From Theobroma cacao (taxonomy: Eukaryota > Streptophyta > Magnoliopsida > Malvales > Malvaceae), in NCBI RefSeq assembly GCF_000208745.1, contig NC_030858.1:22338110-22402109 (forward strand): a DNA stretch of 64,000 nt. The letters are read 5' to 3'. Under the pieces are notes generated by a model. It was not told the DNA's origin and did not search any database. It saw only the letters and a program-made list of their open reading frames with translations. Shown here piece after piece: positions 1 to 12,856 of the stretch. The position numbers were made by a program, and so were the translations under genes. Within the stretch, counting starts at the first letter, position 1; each line of letters starts with the position of its first letter.

Positions 1-103
1 TAAGATATCGGGTTTCGTCTTTTTTTATGTGCTTTCCTAGCATAATAATATGTTACTCAATGCATGTATGTCATGATATGTTTTTATAGGGTCGGGTTTT
101 ACA
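1..103 (-). mobile_element. LTR end, truncated by the window edge (same family as 2,977-5,825)
   Basis: These bases closely match, in inverse orientation, the first ~100 bases of the solo LTR at 2,977-5,825. They share a GGGTCGGGTTTTACA-type terminus and an upstream gcatgtatgtcatga block. The LTR terminus lies at 103 and the rest lies left of the window. The strand is inferred from the relative orientation of the copies; only the inverse orientation to 2,977-5,825 is certain. Confidence 0.75.
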
Positions 104-501
104 TTTAAGGCTTGCTTGGGCTTAGTGGGCCATACCCATATAAGTCCATGCACTTGTCGCGGGCCCTCAAAAATGAGTTATGACACATTGGGTCAATTTG
201 CCTTTAAGATATTGGTATGATTGATGAATTCAATTCGGTTTTGTTTCAATCTTTGGTTTTGTTGCAATCTTTAATTTGATTGGTGAATGGATTCACTTTT
301 TGTTTAGAAATGGACTTTTGGGTATTTTGATTTAGTTTTGTTTTGACCCCTTTGATCTTGGATGGTGAATGGATTCAACCTTTTGTTGGGAATGAACATT
401 GAATATTTGGAAATTTGTAAAATATGTTTTAGTGGAGCCTACTTAAGTTATGGACCTGTAGCTAGCTGTAGTAGCTGTTAGACATTATGCACAATGCTTA
501 G
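104..501. other. Left part of an old LTR-like repeat, no gene
   Basis: No coding sequence is visible. The segment contains short degenerate repeats of the type 'gatggtgaatggattcac' around 280-380. Their style resembles the repeats at 7,330-7,540 and 12,960-13,130. Removing the insertions described below makes this segment contiguous with 1,035-1,079, 7,248-7,741 and 12,857-13,737, so it is probably one ancestral repeat. The boundary and class are uncertain. Confidence 0.35.
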
Positions 502-1034
502 TTTTTTTTTTTTATATAAAATACCCTGACATCTCTAAGTTTTAATCGAAATTATACAGAGGTTCATTAGCTTTCGAAATGGATACTCTGCCCCAAAGCT
601 ACAAACATTGTTAACAAAAATAATGAAAAGACTAAAATGCCTTTTCTTTTTTCATTGATTTAAAAAATTATTATTTTTATTTTTAAAAAATAAAAATAAT
701 AGGGAGCACCTATTGGTGCTCCCCAACTCCCCTTGAAAAGGCAAAAGAGAGGAACACCAGATCGATGCTCCTTCATAAAGACCTTTTTTTAATTTATAAT
801 AAATAATAAAATTATATAATTATAATTATAAAAATTAGTAAGGGTAAAAGTGTCTTTTTACCCTTACTTTGTCAGCAAGTTGACGACAATACTAATAGTT
901 GACTAACGGCTGGTCTTATGTGTCCAACGAAAAATAATTTTTTGGAGTAAGGTGTCCATTTCGAAAATAATAGATCTATGTGTAATTTCGATTAAAATTT
1001 AGGAAGTTTAGGGTATTTTACCCTTTTTTTTTTT
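502..1034. mobile_element. Inverted-repeat MITE, about 0.5 kb
   Basis: The outer ~90 bases of each end are imperfect inverted repeats: about 515-605 on the left and 938-1,024 on the right. Both contain aaaataccct, ttttaatcgaaatta and tttcgaaatgga blocks in opposite orientation. Poly-T runs flank both ends and may be the target duplication, as in Mutator-like MITEs. No coding capacity is visible. An internal perfect 9-bp hairpin lies at 702-723. Confidence 0.7.
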
Positions 1035-2971
1035 CGAAAGTTGATACAATCCTACCCCACTTTCGATATATGGTCGATGTGTAACGACCCATCCCAATCA
1101 TTATCGCCGTTTGAGACCTTCGGGAAAGACTTGCCAAGTCCCAAACAAGCCTGACTAGAAATGCCCATTAGTTCACTATATACAATCACCATTCCATATT
1201 GATACTTAAAACATTATTCTATCATATCATGCCTTGAACTATAAACATAATAATCAATTCAATCTTTAAACCGTTTAATCACAAGTATATACATCGAAAT
1301 ACACATTCTTCAATTATTTACTTATAACACAATCAATATCCATTTACAACTTAATAAATAAAGTGCTACGACTAAACCTCTAACAGCGGAGTGACTCGGA
1401 ATAAAATGCTATGAGATGCCTTTACCTATTTGCGGTGGACCGTACACACCGATGATTACACGTTAGGCCGATCCCTGTCTGCAAAAAGGAGAAAAATAAG
1501 GGTCTGAGTCTCACAGACTTAGTGATCATCGGCTCCGTGAGCAGGGGATAGATGGAAAACAAGCAAACAACAAATCAGTTGACTATTAAAATGCAGGATT
1601 ATAAAAACAATTTATTTCAAACGGAAATTTGTGCCTTATATGAAAAACCAAGGATTTCTTACGCATTATAAACACTTCAATTGGTAAATTAACCAAAGCA
1701 GATAAAAATTTTCGATCCAAAACAGATCCATCATCTTATTCAAGTCAATCATTTGAAATATTGAATTAAAACAACTTTACATAAAGAAAATTTCACCGTC
1801 AAGATCAATTGACATTTTTCTCAAATCAAATCAATATATTCGGTAAGCTCCCATGAAATCGAATGTTAATCAAACTCATACGTAAATCACAAATCGCCTC
1901 GCACTCGAGGAGTTAAAATTCATTTCACCGTAAAAATAAGGGAGCTGCAGAAAAACCATTAAATTCCACTTTCACCATGCAAAGAAATATGAGTTTGAAA
2001 ACCTAGAGATGCCATTCTCGAGTAGGGAATGAAAATAAACCCGTGGTCCCGCTACCACGTAATAACATCCGGGAGCCTCGCTCCACCGGATCCCACATGC
2101 CATGGCAGTCTCACGATGTTGGCCGACATCGGAGAATCAAGCGATTGTAACTGCGTAATCATCTGGTGGCCTAGCCACGCATACATATATCACAGGCCGT
2201 GGCCCCAACCACACCTAACCGCCCGTCGGTGACCCAATGGTTCTCTAGCTAGAGCTCACTCGTGCACGAGGCTCATACTTAATCGATGTGACATCCGGCC
2301 TTCTCTTGACACTCTCGATTTGTCCAAAACATTTTTAAAAAAAATTTACATTGCGTCCTTGAAAATTCGTGCCGAATTATTTTCAAAGCATCAAATATTG
2401 GGTATTATAAAATCTATCATTTTCTCAAAATAAAATATATGCATGAATATCAAATAGTGATTTGCATGGTGAGTAAGCAATATAATCATGAATGGACACT
2501 GCATAATTATAAGGCACAAATTTTGAGGCAAAACAATGTGAAGGGCTTGTTTCTTGATTTTTAAAACACTTTACATATTATTTATACATATATATATAGT
2601 CCAAACGATTTCTAAACATAATTTGCAACCACAATTTCCTAATATTGCTACCAGCACATGCTATCCACAATTTTCGCGTTTAAAATAAATCATACATATA
2701 GGTATATATTTACGAAAATTTTTAAAATTGACACCCCCTACTCACCTCACAATAGCAGGATTACTACGTCCCTATTAGTTTGTACGTGTATATAATTATT
2801 CTTATTTGCCGGTCACATACTTCGTCCGGCATGTCTCCACAACAAACTCTCCTAGCAACAATTTAAACCCAATATACTTAATCACATACTTGTATGGATA
2901 ACAGCTTAATTAAAAATTCCTTATCCAAATTGCATATTTTTCATCCAAAATATGCACCATATTAAACTACC

Positions 2972-2976
2972 CATAA
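2972..2976. repeat. Target-site duplication cataa (left)
   Basis: It is identical to 5,826-5,830 and immediately flanks the TG...CA termini of the inner solo LTR. Confidence 0.85.
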
Positions 2977-5825
2977 TGTAAAACCCGACCCTATAAATAC
3001 ATGTCATGACATACATGCACTGAGTAGCATGTTATTACTCTAGAAAAGCCCCTAAGAATAAATGAAACCCGGTATTGTAACTAACGGTACACTTGAGTTT
3101 ATTTAACCTTGAACTAGTTCAAATAGGAATCGTTGGATGAAATTTAATAGTTTACAGTCCAAGAATGATTAAAAATGATTGTTCGGAGTTCGAGGGTTCA
3201 TTTGAGGTAAAATTGAAAATTTTGATGTTCAGGGGCAAAATCGTCATTTTGCCACCTAAGATAATAATTTGATCATGGAGTGAAATTTTTGACCAAGATT
3301 AACTATTTGGAGTATAATTTAATGATAGGAAGTGAAAAATTTCAATTTTCGATAATTTTTGAAACATAGGGGCAAAACGGTAATTTAGTCACCCTGGGGT
3401 AAAATCATAATTTTCACCACCCAAAACTTTTCAAAATCATAGGATTTATTTATTTTTGGGTATGAATAACTATGGTATTTTAAGTGGTGAAAAATTGAAG
3501 TTTAAAGGATGAAATTTTAAAAACGGGCTAATGGGAAAGTGATACATTGCACTTTTTAATGATTTAATATTATTTTAAAGGAAAATCAGCCCATTTAAAC
3601 CCCACATCAGGTGATGGTCAGCCATAAGGAGAAAACAAGAGAGAAAATAGAGAGGAAAGGAAGAAAAGAGAAAAACCAAAGGAAAACTAGAAAATTCAAA
3701 GGGAAATTCGAGTTTTTCGTCCGTTTACGCGTCTAACGGTAAGATTTTTCGACTTTAGCTTGATTTCTACCTTTCCTATGCCTTTGTTTCCATTTAGCAT
3801 GCTTGAGGAGAGAGATCAAAAAGTGATACCAAGGGCTGGCCGAATTTCAAGGGGAAGGATTTTGAAATTTTTATGTTTTGATTCTTAGTTAAATTGGTAG
3901 TTTTAGTTAGTTAAATGTGTATAGAAATCAAATTGGGCAAGAAAGCATGAAATTCTCACAATACCCACCCTTGGCCGAATATTTAGTGATGTAATGATGA
4001 TGAACTGATTTTTATTCTAAGAGAAATGAAGAGAAAATGATGAAAAATGGTTAAATGTGATAGAAAAACAAAGTGGAAAATTAACCGAGTTAATATCTCA
4101 TTTTTGGCCGAATTTTTCAAGGAGGAAAGTGAGCTGATTTTGGTGATTTTAGAGGGTTATTGGCTTAAATTTAATGGTTAGAAATGTTGGAGAGAAAATG
4201 GGACAATTTAGAGCTAAAATGGAGCGCATTAGCAATTTAACGGGGAAAGTGCCAAAAATAGGTTAATACCACGTTTAAACCGTTTTAGGCTATTGCATTT
4301 CATACCATGCATTAGTATAGGATTTAAGTCAATTATATAGTGATTTAGCATCAATGTGGTGAATTGTGTAATTTTTGCAATGTATCTAGGAGGAGAGCCT
4401 TCTGGTAAAGGCAAGGAAGTCATACCCGACGAACAATGATCGGGGCACCTAGAAAGCATTTAATTTGTACAAACTGTGAGTAAACCTATTATTATCGTAA
4501 ATTATCTAGAGTTTATTTTTAAATGCTCTTTATGTATTTTATGAAACGAAAATGAGATTAAAATGGGACTTTTGATGTTTTAGAAATAAATGTGACAAAT
4601 CAATATATTGTGTTGATTATCTGAAGTAAGAAACTTTTGATTATGAAATTGAGTAATTGGAGGCTGCCAATTGTCTTGAAAAATATATTTTCCTATGAAT
4701 GGCTTATGATATATGAGTATATGTGGCTATATTTTATAATTGCATTGAAAATTTATGTAAGCTGTCTTTTACGATGCAGGCTGGGTAAATAAATAAAAGC
4801 CACGTTATATTGTCAAAATTTTATTAAAATTGGTGGGTTTAGTCACTGCATGATGGGTTTTCATGGACTGCATATTAGAGGAGCACGGTAAACCCGGTTG
4901 CATAGTTACTCCGGTTGTAAAGGCGATGAGGGTAACTCCCGGGGTAGTGTTAGAGCTCACTTCACGTCGAACCCCCACGTGAATGTGTAACTCGGCCAAT
5001 GTCAAGGAACGGCTTGTTTTCAAAACTAAAATGTGTTTAACATGTAAATATCTTAACAACCTTGGCGGACTCGGTTAGATGCCTCAGCCAAGGTATCCTC
5101 GAGGACTAGTTTTTGGCTTGAGCCCTGTTTTTAATAAAAGTCATAAGCCTTAACAACTGTTTTGGTAAATTACAAATATTTTATGGTTTAAGAAATAAAT
5201 TGAAAACCTTATGAAATGGTTTGTGATTTGTTGTTTAAACTTGCCTCCATTTTACTCTCCTTTAGATATTTATAATAATGTCTGTTTACTCATTGGGATT
5301 GCAAAATCTCACCCACCTCCTTTCCAAATATTTCAGGCCTGTGGTAGCTTGTAGATACCCGATTTTGTCGAGGATTTCAGTTGACCCCTCTATCTCACAG
5401 ACAATAGATTACTATCACCAACACTTGGTGTATTTATGGGCCACTTGTCATTGTAATTATTATTGTACATTATAACTTTGTAAATTATTGTATGTATGAA
5501 TTTATTTTACTTCCACGTTATAAAAGATTACTTACACGTATTTCTATAAATATTGTTTTATACAAAAATACTATATTTTAATCAATATTTTGAATAGTAA
5601 TATTTGTCTATAAATCCTTTTAAAAAAAATTATCTTTTGATTTACTTGAGCCGGAAACGACTGGTAATTGTTTAAAACGGAATGTTTAACAACGATTGCT
5701 CACAGGAAATGTAAGAAACTAATACGTAAGCCTTACGAGGTTCCGATTGGCATTCCGAGTACTGAGTGTCAATCGGGACGTCACAGCGGTTGTCATGGGC
5801 CCGAGGGAAGTTCCGGGTTGTGACA
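2977..5825 (+). mobile_element. Solo LTR (inner, 2,849 bp) nested in the outer LTR
   Basis: It begins TGTAAAACCCGACC and ends CCGGGTTGTGACA, flanked on both sides by cataa. It is homologous, in opposite orientation, to 9,059-12,160 and 61,222-64,000. Shared blocks include ccttgaactagttcaaatag near one end and the catcgggcccgtgacaac/cgaaaccccgcaaggctta region near the other. No internal retroviral domain lies between the termini. The plus orientation is inferred from the terminal style. Short ORFs inside (for example 4,805-5,059) show no recognisable protein and are treated as chance. Confidence 0.87.
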
Positions 5826-7247
5826 CATAAACCTTAAAATATAATATTAAATTACCATTTTTTTCTTCTTCTTCTCTTTTGGTCAGTAGAACCTTTCTTC
5901 TCTCCATTTTTTCTTCTCCAGCTGCCGCTCACCTCTTTCCTTCTAGCTCTCCAATTGCCATTTTTTTTCTTCTTCATCTTTCTCCTTTCTTCCCCCTTAT
6001 GCTGGCTGCAACAACCCTTCCTTTCCCTCACAAGTTGGCAGCACAACAGTCCCCTTTTTACTCCTCTAAATGACAGCAGCTACCTGGTCTTTCTCACTCT
6101 CCAACTGCCATTTTTTTACTCTCTCTTTCAACCCTCTCTTTCTCTCTTTTTCCTTCCTTTCTTTCTCCTTTCTTCTTTCTTTTCTTCTTAGCTTTGGCCG
6201 ACTTTCCTTCTCTCCCTCACCACTGACTTCTCTCTTTCCTTTTTCCTTTTTCAAATAGTCGACCCCACCTTTAATGTACATGATTTAAATGGCTTTGACT
6301 TTTCTTTTTCTTTCTCTCTTTCATCTATTTCATCTCACTTGGTCGGCCCTCATTTTTCTTCTTTCTCTTTTGTGTCATTAGGCTGGCCCCTACCATCATT
6401 CAACTTAAAAAAAATATTTTTTTTTTTGGCCTCTTTATTCAACACATGGTCGGCTGCCCATGTTATCCTTTTGTCACACATTTTTTTTTTTAATCTTTCC
6501 TTTCTTTTTCTCCCATGTGGCCAAGTACAAGTCAAAGAGTCATTCCCATTTTCCATCCGTCCACATTGTTCATCTTTTCTTCATGCATTTCCTTTCATTT
6601 ATTTATTTATTTATTATGATATTCTTTTCTTTTTCATTTCTTTATTCTTGCTCCATGCACAATTCATCTTTCATTTAATCATTCTTTGGTCCATTCAAAT
6701 CACATGTTTATCTCATATTCTACATAATCCAACCTTCCGTAGTTGGTAATTTCCCATTTAACTTCAATTATTAAAATTTCAACGTAATCCTCAAATTTTC
6801 CTTTATTTACCGAATAACCTTCTAAATTTTCATCTTTTACAATTTGGTCCATTCGACATATTTAAAAAAATTCTAATTTCCTTCTATCTTTCTTCCTTTA
6901 TACGTATACAATCAAAATGGCGAAGTTGCATTTCAACGTGGTATCAACATAATATTTAAATATTTACTCACTCGCGCTAGCTAAATTTTAATATAAACAT
7001 GCGAGTCTCACTTATGTCATTTATCTCCAACATTCCTTCGTACTTCTTTTCCCCCACTTGGATTGACCATATAATCCCTCTTCACGACTAATTCCAACAT
7101 CCGATTAAATATTAATATTTTAATATTATTTTATTTAATAAAATATTATTTTATTCAAAATTTTTCACTTGTCTCCTCTAGTCCTGAAATGTCTTACCGG
7201 GACGATTACATTGACTACTATTCGAGGGTACGGGGTGTTACACGATG

Positions 7248-7741
7248 ACTATGTTCCAGACCACTTTGGTGCTATGGCACACTTTGTTTTGATTGTCCGT
7301 GCTATCTAGCTCTCCACAATCTATTTGAAATGATATTTGACATAATCGATTTGGACTATGATATTTGTTTGGCTTTGATGTTCTAAATTTGTTATATTTG
7401 ATTTGGACTTTCAACAATTGTTTGGTTTGATGTTTGAACTTGATACATTTGATTCGAACTTTGGATATTTCTTTGGTATGATGTTTGAACTTGATACATT
7501 TGATTCGGACTTTGGATATTTGTTTGGTTTAAAGTTTGGACTTTGATCATTCCATTCTGATTAGATTAAGCTTATCTTTAACCTCAAAAAGACTTTAAAG
7601 GATTTTCTAAAAGTAATGAATTTATTTTAGAACTAAAATTTTGTATACTTCAATTTTCACTTAAAATGTTATAAAAATCAATTAAAATACTTGTTTTCAT
7701 TTAACATATTTGAAGAGATTTATAAAGAATAGAGTAATAAA
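7248..7741. repeat. Old repeat segment with about 50-bp tandem repeats
   Basis: Between about 7,330 and 7,540 a degenerate unit of about 50-60 bases recurs, with blocks such as 'tttgaacttgatacatttga' (near 7,433 and again at 7,483). No ORF of interest. This is the continuation of the host repeat interrupted by the outer solo LTR, since 7,243-7,247 is its target-site copy. Confidence 0.5.
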
Positions 7742-8057
7742 TAGGGATGGCAATGGGTACCTTATTATGAGGTACCCATGGATACTCGACCAAGTTATAC
7801 AAAGTTAGGGTACCTTATAATCGAGTTTGAGATGGGTTCAGGTAGTGATTGCACTACTCGAATCGGGTTAAGGTACCACTTCTTGGGTACCCGTTACCTG
7901 AACCTGATTACTGTTTATAAATATTTTATTATTATTTTAATAATTAAATTAAAAATATATAATTTTTACCAACTTTACAAGCAATTCCTTTTGTCAAAAA
8001 CTAACAAAGATATGAAAAGTATGGTTACTCTGATTATTAATATGATGACATTAATTT

Positions 8058-8155
8058 GCACCCAAACATTTGGCTCATTGGTTGGTACATGATCTCCTTG
8101 TCTAAAGAGCAGAGTTTGAATTTTCCCTCCCCTAATTGTAAAAAAATATATTTAA
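8058..8155 (+). mobile_element. tRNA-derived SINE copy, decayed
   Basis: This shares the layout of the better copy at 43,289-43,398: gcaccc start, A-box-like TGGCTCATTGG, then a decayed B box (gagtttgaatttt) and a short A-rich tail near 8,142. It lies inside the hAT-like element, so it inserted after that element or was carried by it. Confidence 0.55.
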
Positions 8156-8220
8156 ATTAAAAAATTATTTGATTGTTAATCATGTTTAAATAATATGAAT
8201 ATCATATCATATTATAAAAG

Positions 8221-9058
8221 AATATAATTACTATTATATATATATATATATACTTTTAACATAAATGTATTTACTTTCTATTTTGTGTTTTAACATTACA
8301 AAAATTATGACTTATAAAATTATTAATTATAATATATATACCATTATTTATATAAACTTATAACATATATACTTAAAGAGAGCTTTTGACATTAGAATAG
8401 TTTTGGAACCTAACTATTTTTTTTTAATTTCATGAAATTAAAGACAAATGCATATAGTTAGTTAAATTAATTCATAAAACTATTATTATTAATTAACTTG
8501 TAATATCTTTCAATATATATAGTTTATATATTGTGTTAGTTTATAAGAAATATAATTACTATTATATATATATACTAAAATATTTTTAGTATATATATAC
8601 TTTAAATATAAACACATTTACTTTTTATTTTGTGTTAACATTGTAAAATTATTACTTATAAAATTATTAATTATAATATTTATAACTTTGTTTATATAAA
8701 CTTATAATATATAAACCTAAAGAGAAGTTGTGAGATTAGAATAGTTCTGAAACGAAGTTATTTTTTTTTTAATTTCATGTAATTAAGAACAAACTCGTAT
8801 AGTTAATTAAATTAATTCATGAAACTATAATTATTAATTAACTTGTAATGTCTTTTAATATATATATACGTTATATATATTAAGTTCATTTATAAGGAAT
8901 ATAATTACTATTATATATGTATATGTATATATATATATGAATGTGTGTGTGTGTGTGCATATGTACTTTAAATATAAACATATTTATTTTTTATTTTGTG
9001 TTAATATTACAAAAATTACAACTTATAAAATTATTAATTACAACATATGGACCTTTAC
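8221..9058. repeat. Tandem repeat of about 330-360 bp inside the hAT-like element
   Basis: Units begin with 'atataattactattatatat' near 8,221, 8,548 and 8,898. A fourth, partial unit begins near 12,366. The third unit is split by the solo LTR; joining 8,898-9,058 to 12,166-12,365 restores a unit of about 361 bases. Each unit carries the taaacttataacatata and ttaatttcatgaaatta blocks. No coding potential. Confidence 0.75.
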
Positions 9059-12000
9059 TGTCACGACCCGGAACTCCCATCGGGCCCGTGACAACCTCCG
9101 CGACGTCCCGATAAGCACTCATTACCCCGAATGCCGATCGAAACCCCGCAAGGCTTAGCATCAACTTCCGCATCTCCCCGGTGAGCGACAGTTATTAAAT
9201 CTCGCATTTCAAGAAATCATAAGTTGTTTCCAACTCAAAACAATAAAATATTATTTTCTAGCTCACAGGGGCATTTTCGTCATTTTTTATTTTTTTTATT
9301 TCGAAATTCGTAAAAATGTAATGTGTAAGTGGAAACACATATTTCATATTTAAATTAAATTTTGAAGTCTAAAACATTCGTTTAAAGTAAAATTATAGCT
9401 ATTTGAATATAATAAAAACATTAAATAAAATATTCTATTTTCTTAAAACACAATATTTTCAAAATCTTTCTAAAATAACTTTTGTAGCGTAAGAGTAAAA
9501 TAAATTTATTCATATAGTAATAAAGATAATTAAAGTATGAAATTTCATTTACAGTGACACGTGGGCTCCCAACTAACCAAGAAGGTGTAGAGCTACGAAC
9601 CCTTACTTCCTATGATGCAACTCCGAGATTAATTCTCGTCTTAATCAACTATCAACAAACTGTCCTGAGCCTGTAAAATGGATAGGAATAGAGGTGAGAT
9701 TATGATTACATAATCCCAGTGAGTAAACAATTACCATCAAAAGCATCTAAAACCGAGTAGATGGAGACAATATAAAAACGTTATATCTCAATAATGTTCA
9801 TAACACAAAATTCGTTTCAATCTATACCAAACAATTTCTTTTCATCAAAATTTCTCGGCTTATGAATTTCTTAAAATTAGCCCCTGCCAGAATCATTCTC
9901 GCGGGTACCTACGTCAAGGTATCCCACTGAGACCGCCAAGGCTGTTTAATGACCCATACCCATAAACATGTTTTCACATCTAACACACAGCCGTTCCTTG
10001 ACGTTGGCTGAGTCTCACTCTCACGTGGTGGCTCGAACGTGAGGTGCACTCAAATCATACCTCAGGAGATACTTCACCTAACATCTCCCCCCGGAGGTAA
10101 ATATATAATTGAGTTACCGTGCCCCTCTCATAGGCAGTCCACGGAAACCCCCACCACTGCAGTGATCGTTTAATATACCACCAGACCCATAAAATTTCCA
10201 GTAGCATAATATGGTGAATAAAATTTAATCCAGTCTACCGAGATCAATCCAAAACTGTTCATATATTTCATGCCAACCCCAAAAATTTAGCCATCATGCT
10301 ACCATAGTGTCATAAGCCCCAATTTCAGTAACATATAAAATCATAAATTTCAACACAATCTCCATATACTCAATTTTCCCAAAACAATATTTAATTTCAA
10401 AACCAGTATAAATCTCATTTTTATTAAAAAAATATTTTAATTAGAAAACATAATATTTTATAATTTAAGCTCACCATTCAATAAAAGCATCAAACAAGTA
10501 TAATAACTCTAGATATTTAAGACGATAAGTTGTCCACTCACAGTTCTAAGAGTCGATGTACTCCTAATCCCAGTCTTCAAGCACAATCTCTGTACTTTTA
10601 CCAGTGTAATTTGCTCACCACCTATCCACAATGTATAATACATAATTCACCACATCAATGCTTGACCATTATAAAATCAATTCAAGCTCGGTATATATGC
10701 ATGATATGATATACAACTTATCCGACTACCGCTTAAATGCAGTGCTGACCTAATTCGGCCTATTACCCGATTAAATCGATATACGCGTCCGTTTAAACTC
10801 CAAATTAATTTTTTTCAGTTTCTATACCTCAATTGCACCCAAATTGACTTAATGTCCCTCAATGTGGTGCAAATTATCATTCCCGATAGCAAATTACGAA
10901 AATACCCCTACTGGGTAAAAATTCGTATTTTTACTCCGAAAATTCCCATTATTTTTCTAGACTCATAATTCATCATTATTCATCATAATTCCTCAAATAA
11001 ACATCAAGATCATCAGCCAATATTCCCCTAGAAAATTCAGCCAATAATGGTAATGGAGGAAAATGAATTCTTTTCTTATTGTTTTGTTTCTAAATATGCT
11101 AAACTAATTTAAAACACTAACATAGTTCAAAATCAAATTAATCTAACGACTTTTTCTCTCTAAACCCATATGATTAGATTTGAATCCATCATCAAAACAC
11201 ATAATTTAACCATGGAAAATAAGGAGAAATGCATGGAAATGATAAATCTTAAGCTAAGCTTGAAAAATCATACCTTTAAACACTTGATTCCTTGAAAAAT
11301 CACACTTTTTCTTTGAATTTTCTCACTCTAGGGTTTGTTCTTATTTCTCTCTCTCTCCTGCTGGTTTTGGCTGACCATCCCAATGAAGAATTCTGGAATT
11401 TTCAAGCCTTTTAATAGGCTTAATAAAATATTATTATTTTATTTACCTTTTGAATATTTTATTATTTTATTTTTTTCTAGCTATCTTTTTTACTTTCTTT
11501 TTCTACCACTCAATCCTCTTCACTTATCCATGTCTTCCATGAAATTTCTAGACTTTTTCAAAGTTTTGGTGGAGTAAATTTTTAAAAATTACACTTTTGC
11601 CCCTGTGAAGTAAAAAATTACATTCTTACCTTAAAAACTGAAAAATTGCCCATAGACATATTTTTCATCCCTTATACTCATACCATTCTCCAATTTGTCA
11701 AATGTGATCTAAATTCTCTCAAATCTCAAATTTTGTCCGCGGGTAGAAAAATTACAAGTTTTACCCCTACACTCCAGAAATCACCGAAATTAAACTTTTT
11801 CACTTCTAAACCTCAAATCATACTCCAATAAGTCAAATGGACCAAAAAAATCTTTTTTAAAAATTCTCATTTTGTCCTCAAGTGGCAAATGATCATTTTA
11901 TCCCTAGATAGTAAAAATTTCGGTTTGACTCCAAATTGATTCTCGAACTCCGAATCACCATATTAAACCATTCTGGGACTTTAAAATTCTTAATTTCATC

Positions 12001-12160
12001 TTAAAATTTCTATTTGAACTAGTTCGAGGCTTAATCGACTTAATGATACCATTAGGGGCAATATCGTCTTTAAACGATTTTCTCAAACTTCCTAAATATG
12101 TAACCATTCTATTAAGCATGTAAATGACGTCGTAATTATTTTATAAAACAGGGTTTGACA
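9059..12160 (-). mobile_element. Solo LTR (3,102 bp) nested in the hAT-like element
   Basis: The termini are TGTCACGACCCGG and GGGTTTGACA, with perfect 5-bp target duplications tttac at 9,054-9,058 and 12,161-12,165. It is homologous over its length to 61,222-64,000 (same orientation) and 2,977-5,825 (opposite orientation). No gag, pol or other domain is visible between the termini, so this is a solo LTR. The absolute strand is inferred. The small ORFs around 11,335-11,831 have no recognisable product. Confidence 0.88.
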
Positions 12161-12165
12161 TTTAC

Positions 12166-12848
12166 TTATATAAACTTATAACATATAAATCTAAAGGGAA
12201 GTTCTGAGATTAGAATAGTTTGGAAACTTAGTTTTTTTTTTAATTTCTTGTAATTAAGGATAAACTTATATAGTTAATTAAATTAATTAATAAAACTATG
12301 ATTATTAATTGACTTGTAATGTCTTTTAATATATATACTTTATATACATTAGGTTCATTTATAAGAAATATAATTACTATTATATATATATTAAAATACT
12401 TTAGTATATATACACTTTAAATATAAATATATTTACGTTTTATTTTGTGTTAACATTACAAAAATTATAACTAATAAATTTATTAATTATGTTTGAGATA
12501 TTTGTTTTTAATTACTTAAATTTAAATTTTATTATTTGTGTGTTTTACTTAATTTAATTATTAGTAAATTATATGGAATATGAAAAGAAATATTATTGTA
12601 TATGGATACGGATTCAGATTCGGGTAATTAGGTATCTATGAATAGTATTTTAATAATTTTCTTACATAATCAGGTTTTTAAACAAGTTATGGTAATTATA
12701 GGATAGTGAGGATGTATTAGGGTTAGGATTAGGGTAGTAGTTTTAAGTAATATTTGAGTAGTTAATAGAGTTCGGGTAGTTTATTTTTTATAGGGTTCGG
12801 GTTCAAATACCTAAAAATTAACGGATACCTTACCTGTTGATATCCCTA
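12166..12848. repeat. Right arm of the hAT-like element
   Basis: AT-rich. It continues the third ~350-bp repeat unit and contains a fourth partial unit from about 12,366. From about 12,600 the subterminal sequence repeats GGTAT/GGGTA-type motifs, mirroring the left subterminal region around 7,755-7,900. No ORF with recognisable similarity. Confidence 0.65.
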
Positions 12849-12856
12849 GTAATAAA

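Larger units (their letters stand above)
1080..7242 (-). mobile_element. Solo LTR (outer, about 3.3 kb), interrupted by a second LTR
   Basis: The left terminus is TGTAACGACCC and the right terminus is GGGGTGTTACA. They start TG, end CA and are imperfect inverse complements. Five-base target duplications cgatg flank it at 1,075-1,079 and 7,243-7,247. The solo LTR at 2,977-5,825 plus one copy of its target site is inserted inside, so the original length is about 3,309 bases. No gag-pol lies between the termini, which indicates a solo LTR left by LTR-LTR recombination, probably of a large-LTR Ty3/gypsy element. The strand is inferred because plant gypsy LTRs often begin TGTAACACCCC. ORFs in the CT-rich part around 5.85-6.75 kb look spurious. 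Confidence 0.85.
7742..12848. mobile_element. Non-autonomous hAT-like element, interrupted by a solo LTR
   Basis: The termini are TAGGGATGGCAATGGG on the left and CCTGTTGATATCCCTA on the right. They match as imperfect inverted repeats (12 of 16 positions, TAGGGAT exact). Identical 8-bp duplications gtaataaa flank it at 7,734-7,741 and 12,849-12,856, the target length typical of hAT transposons. Without the LTR at 9,059-12,160 it measures about 2,000 bases. No transposase is visible. The interior is AT-rich, with subterminal GGTACC-type motifs and a ~330-360-bp tandem repeat. Confidence 0.82.

Noticed and set aside
5852..6749. Cluster of overlapping ORFs of 60-136 codons on both strands.
   Set aside because: They are low-complexity products of a pyrimidine-rich part of the outer solo LTR, without recognisable domains.
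9059..12160. Idea that the TG...CA segment is a DNA transposon with long ends.
   Set aside because: A 5-bp duplication, TG/CA ends and homologous copies of about 2.8-3.1 kb without coding sequence fit solo LTRs better.
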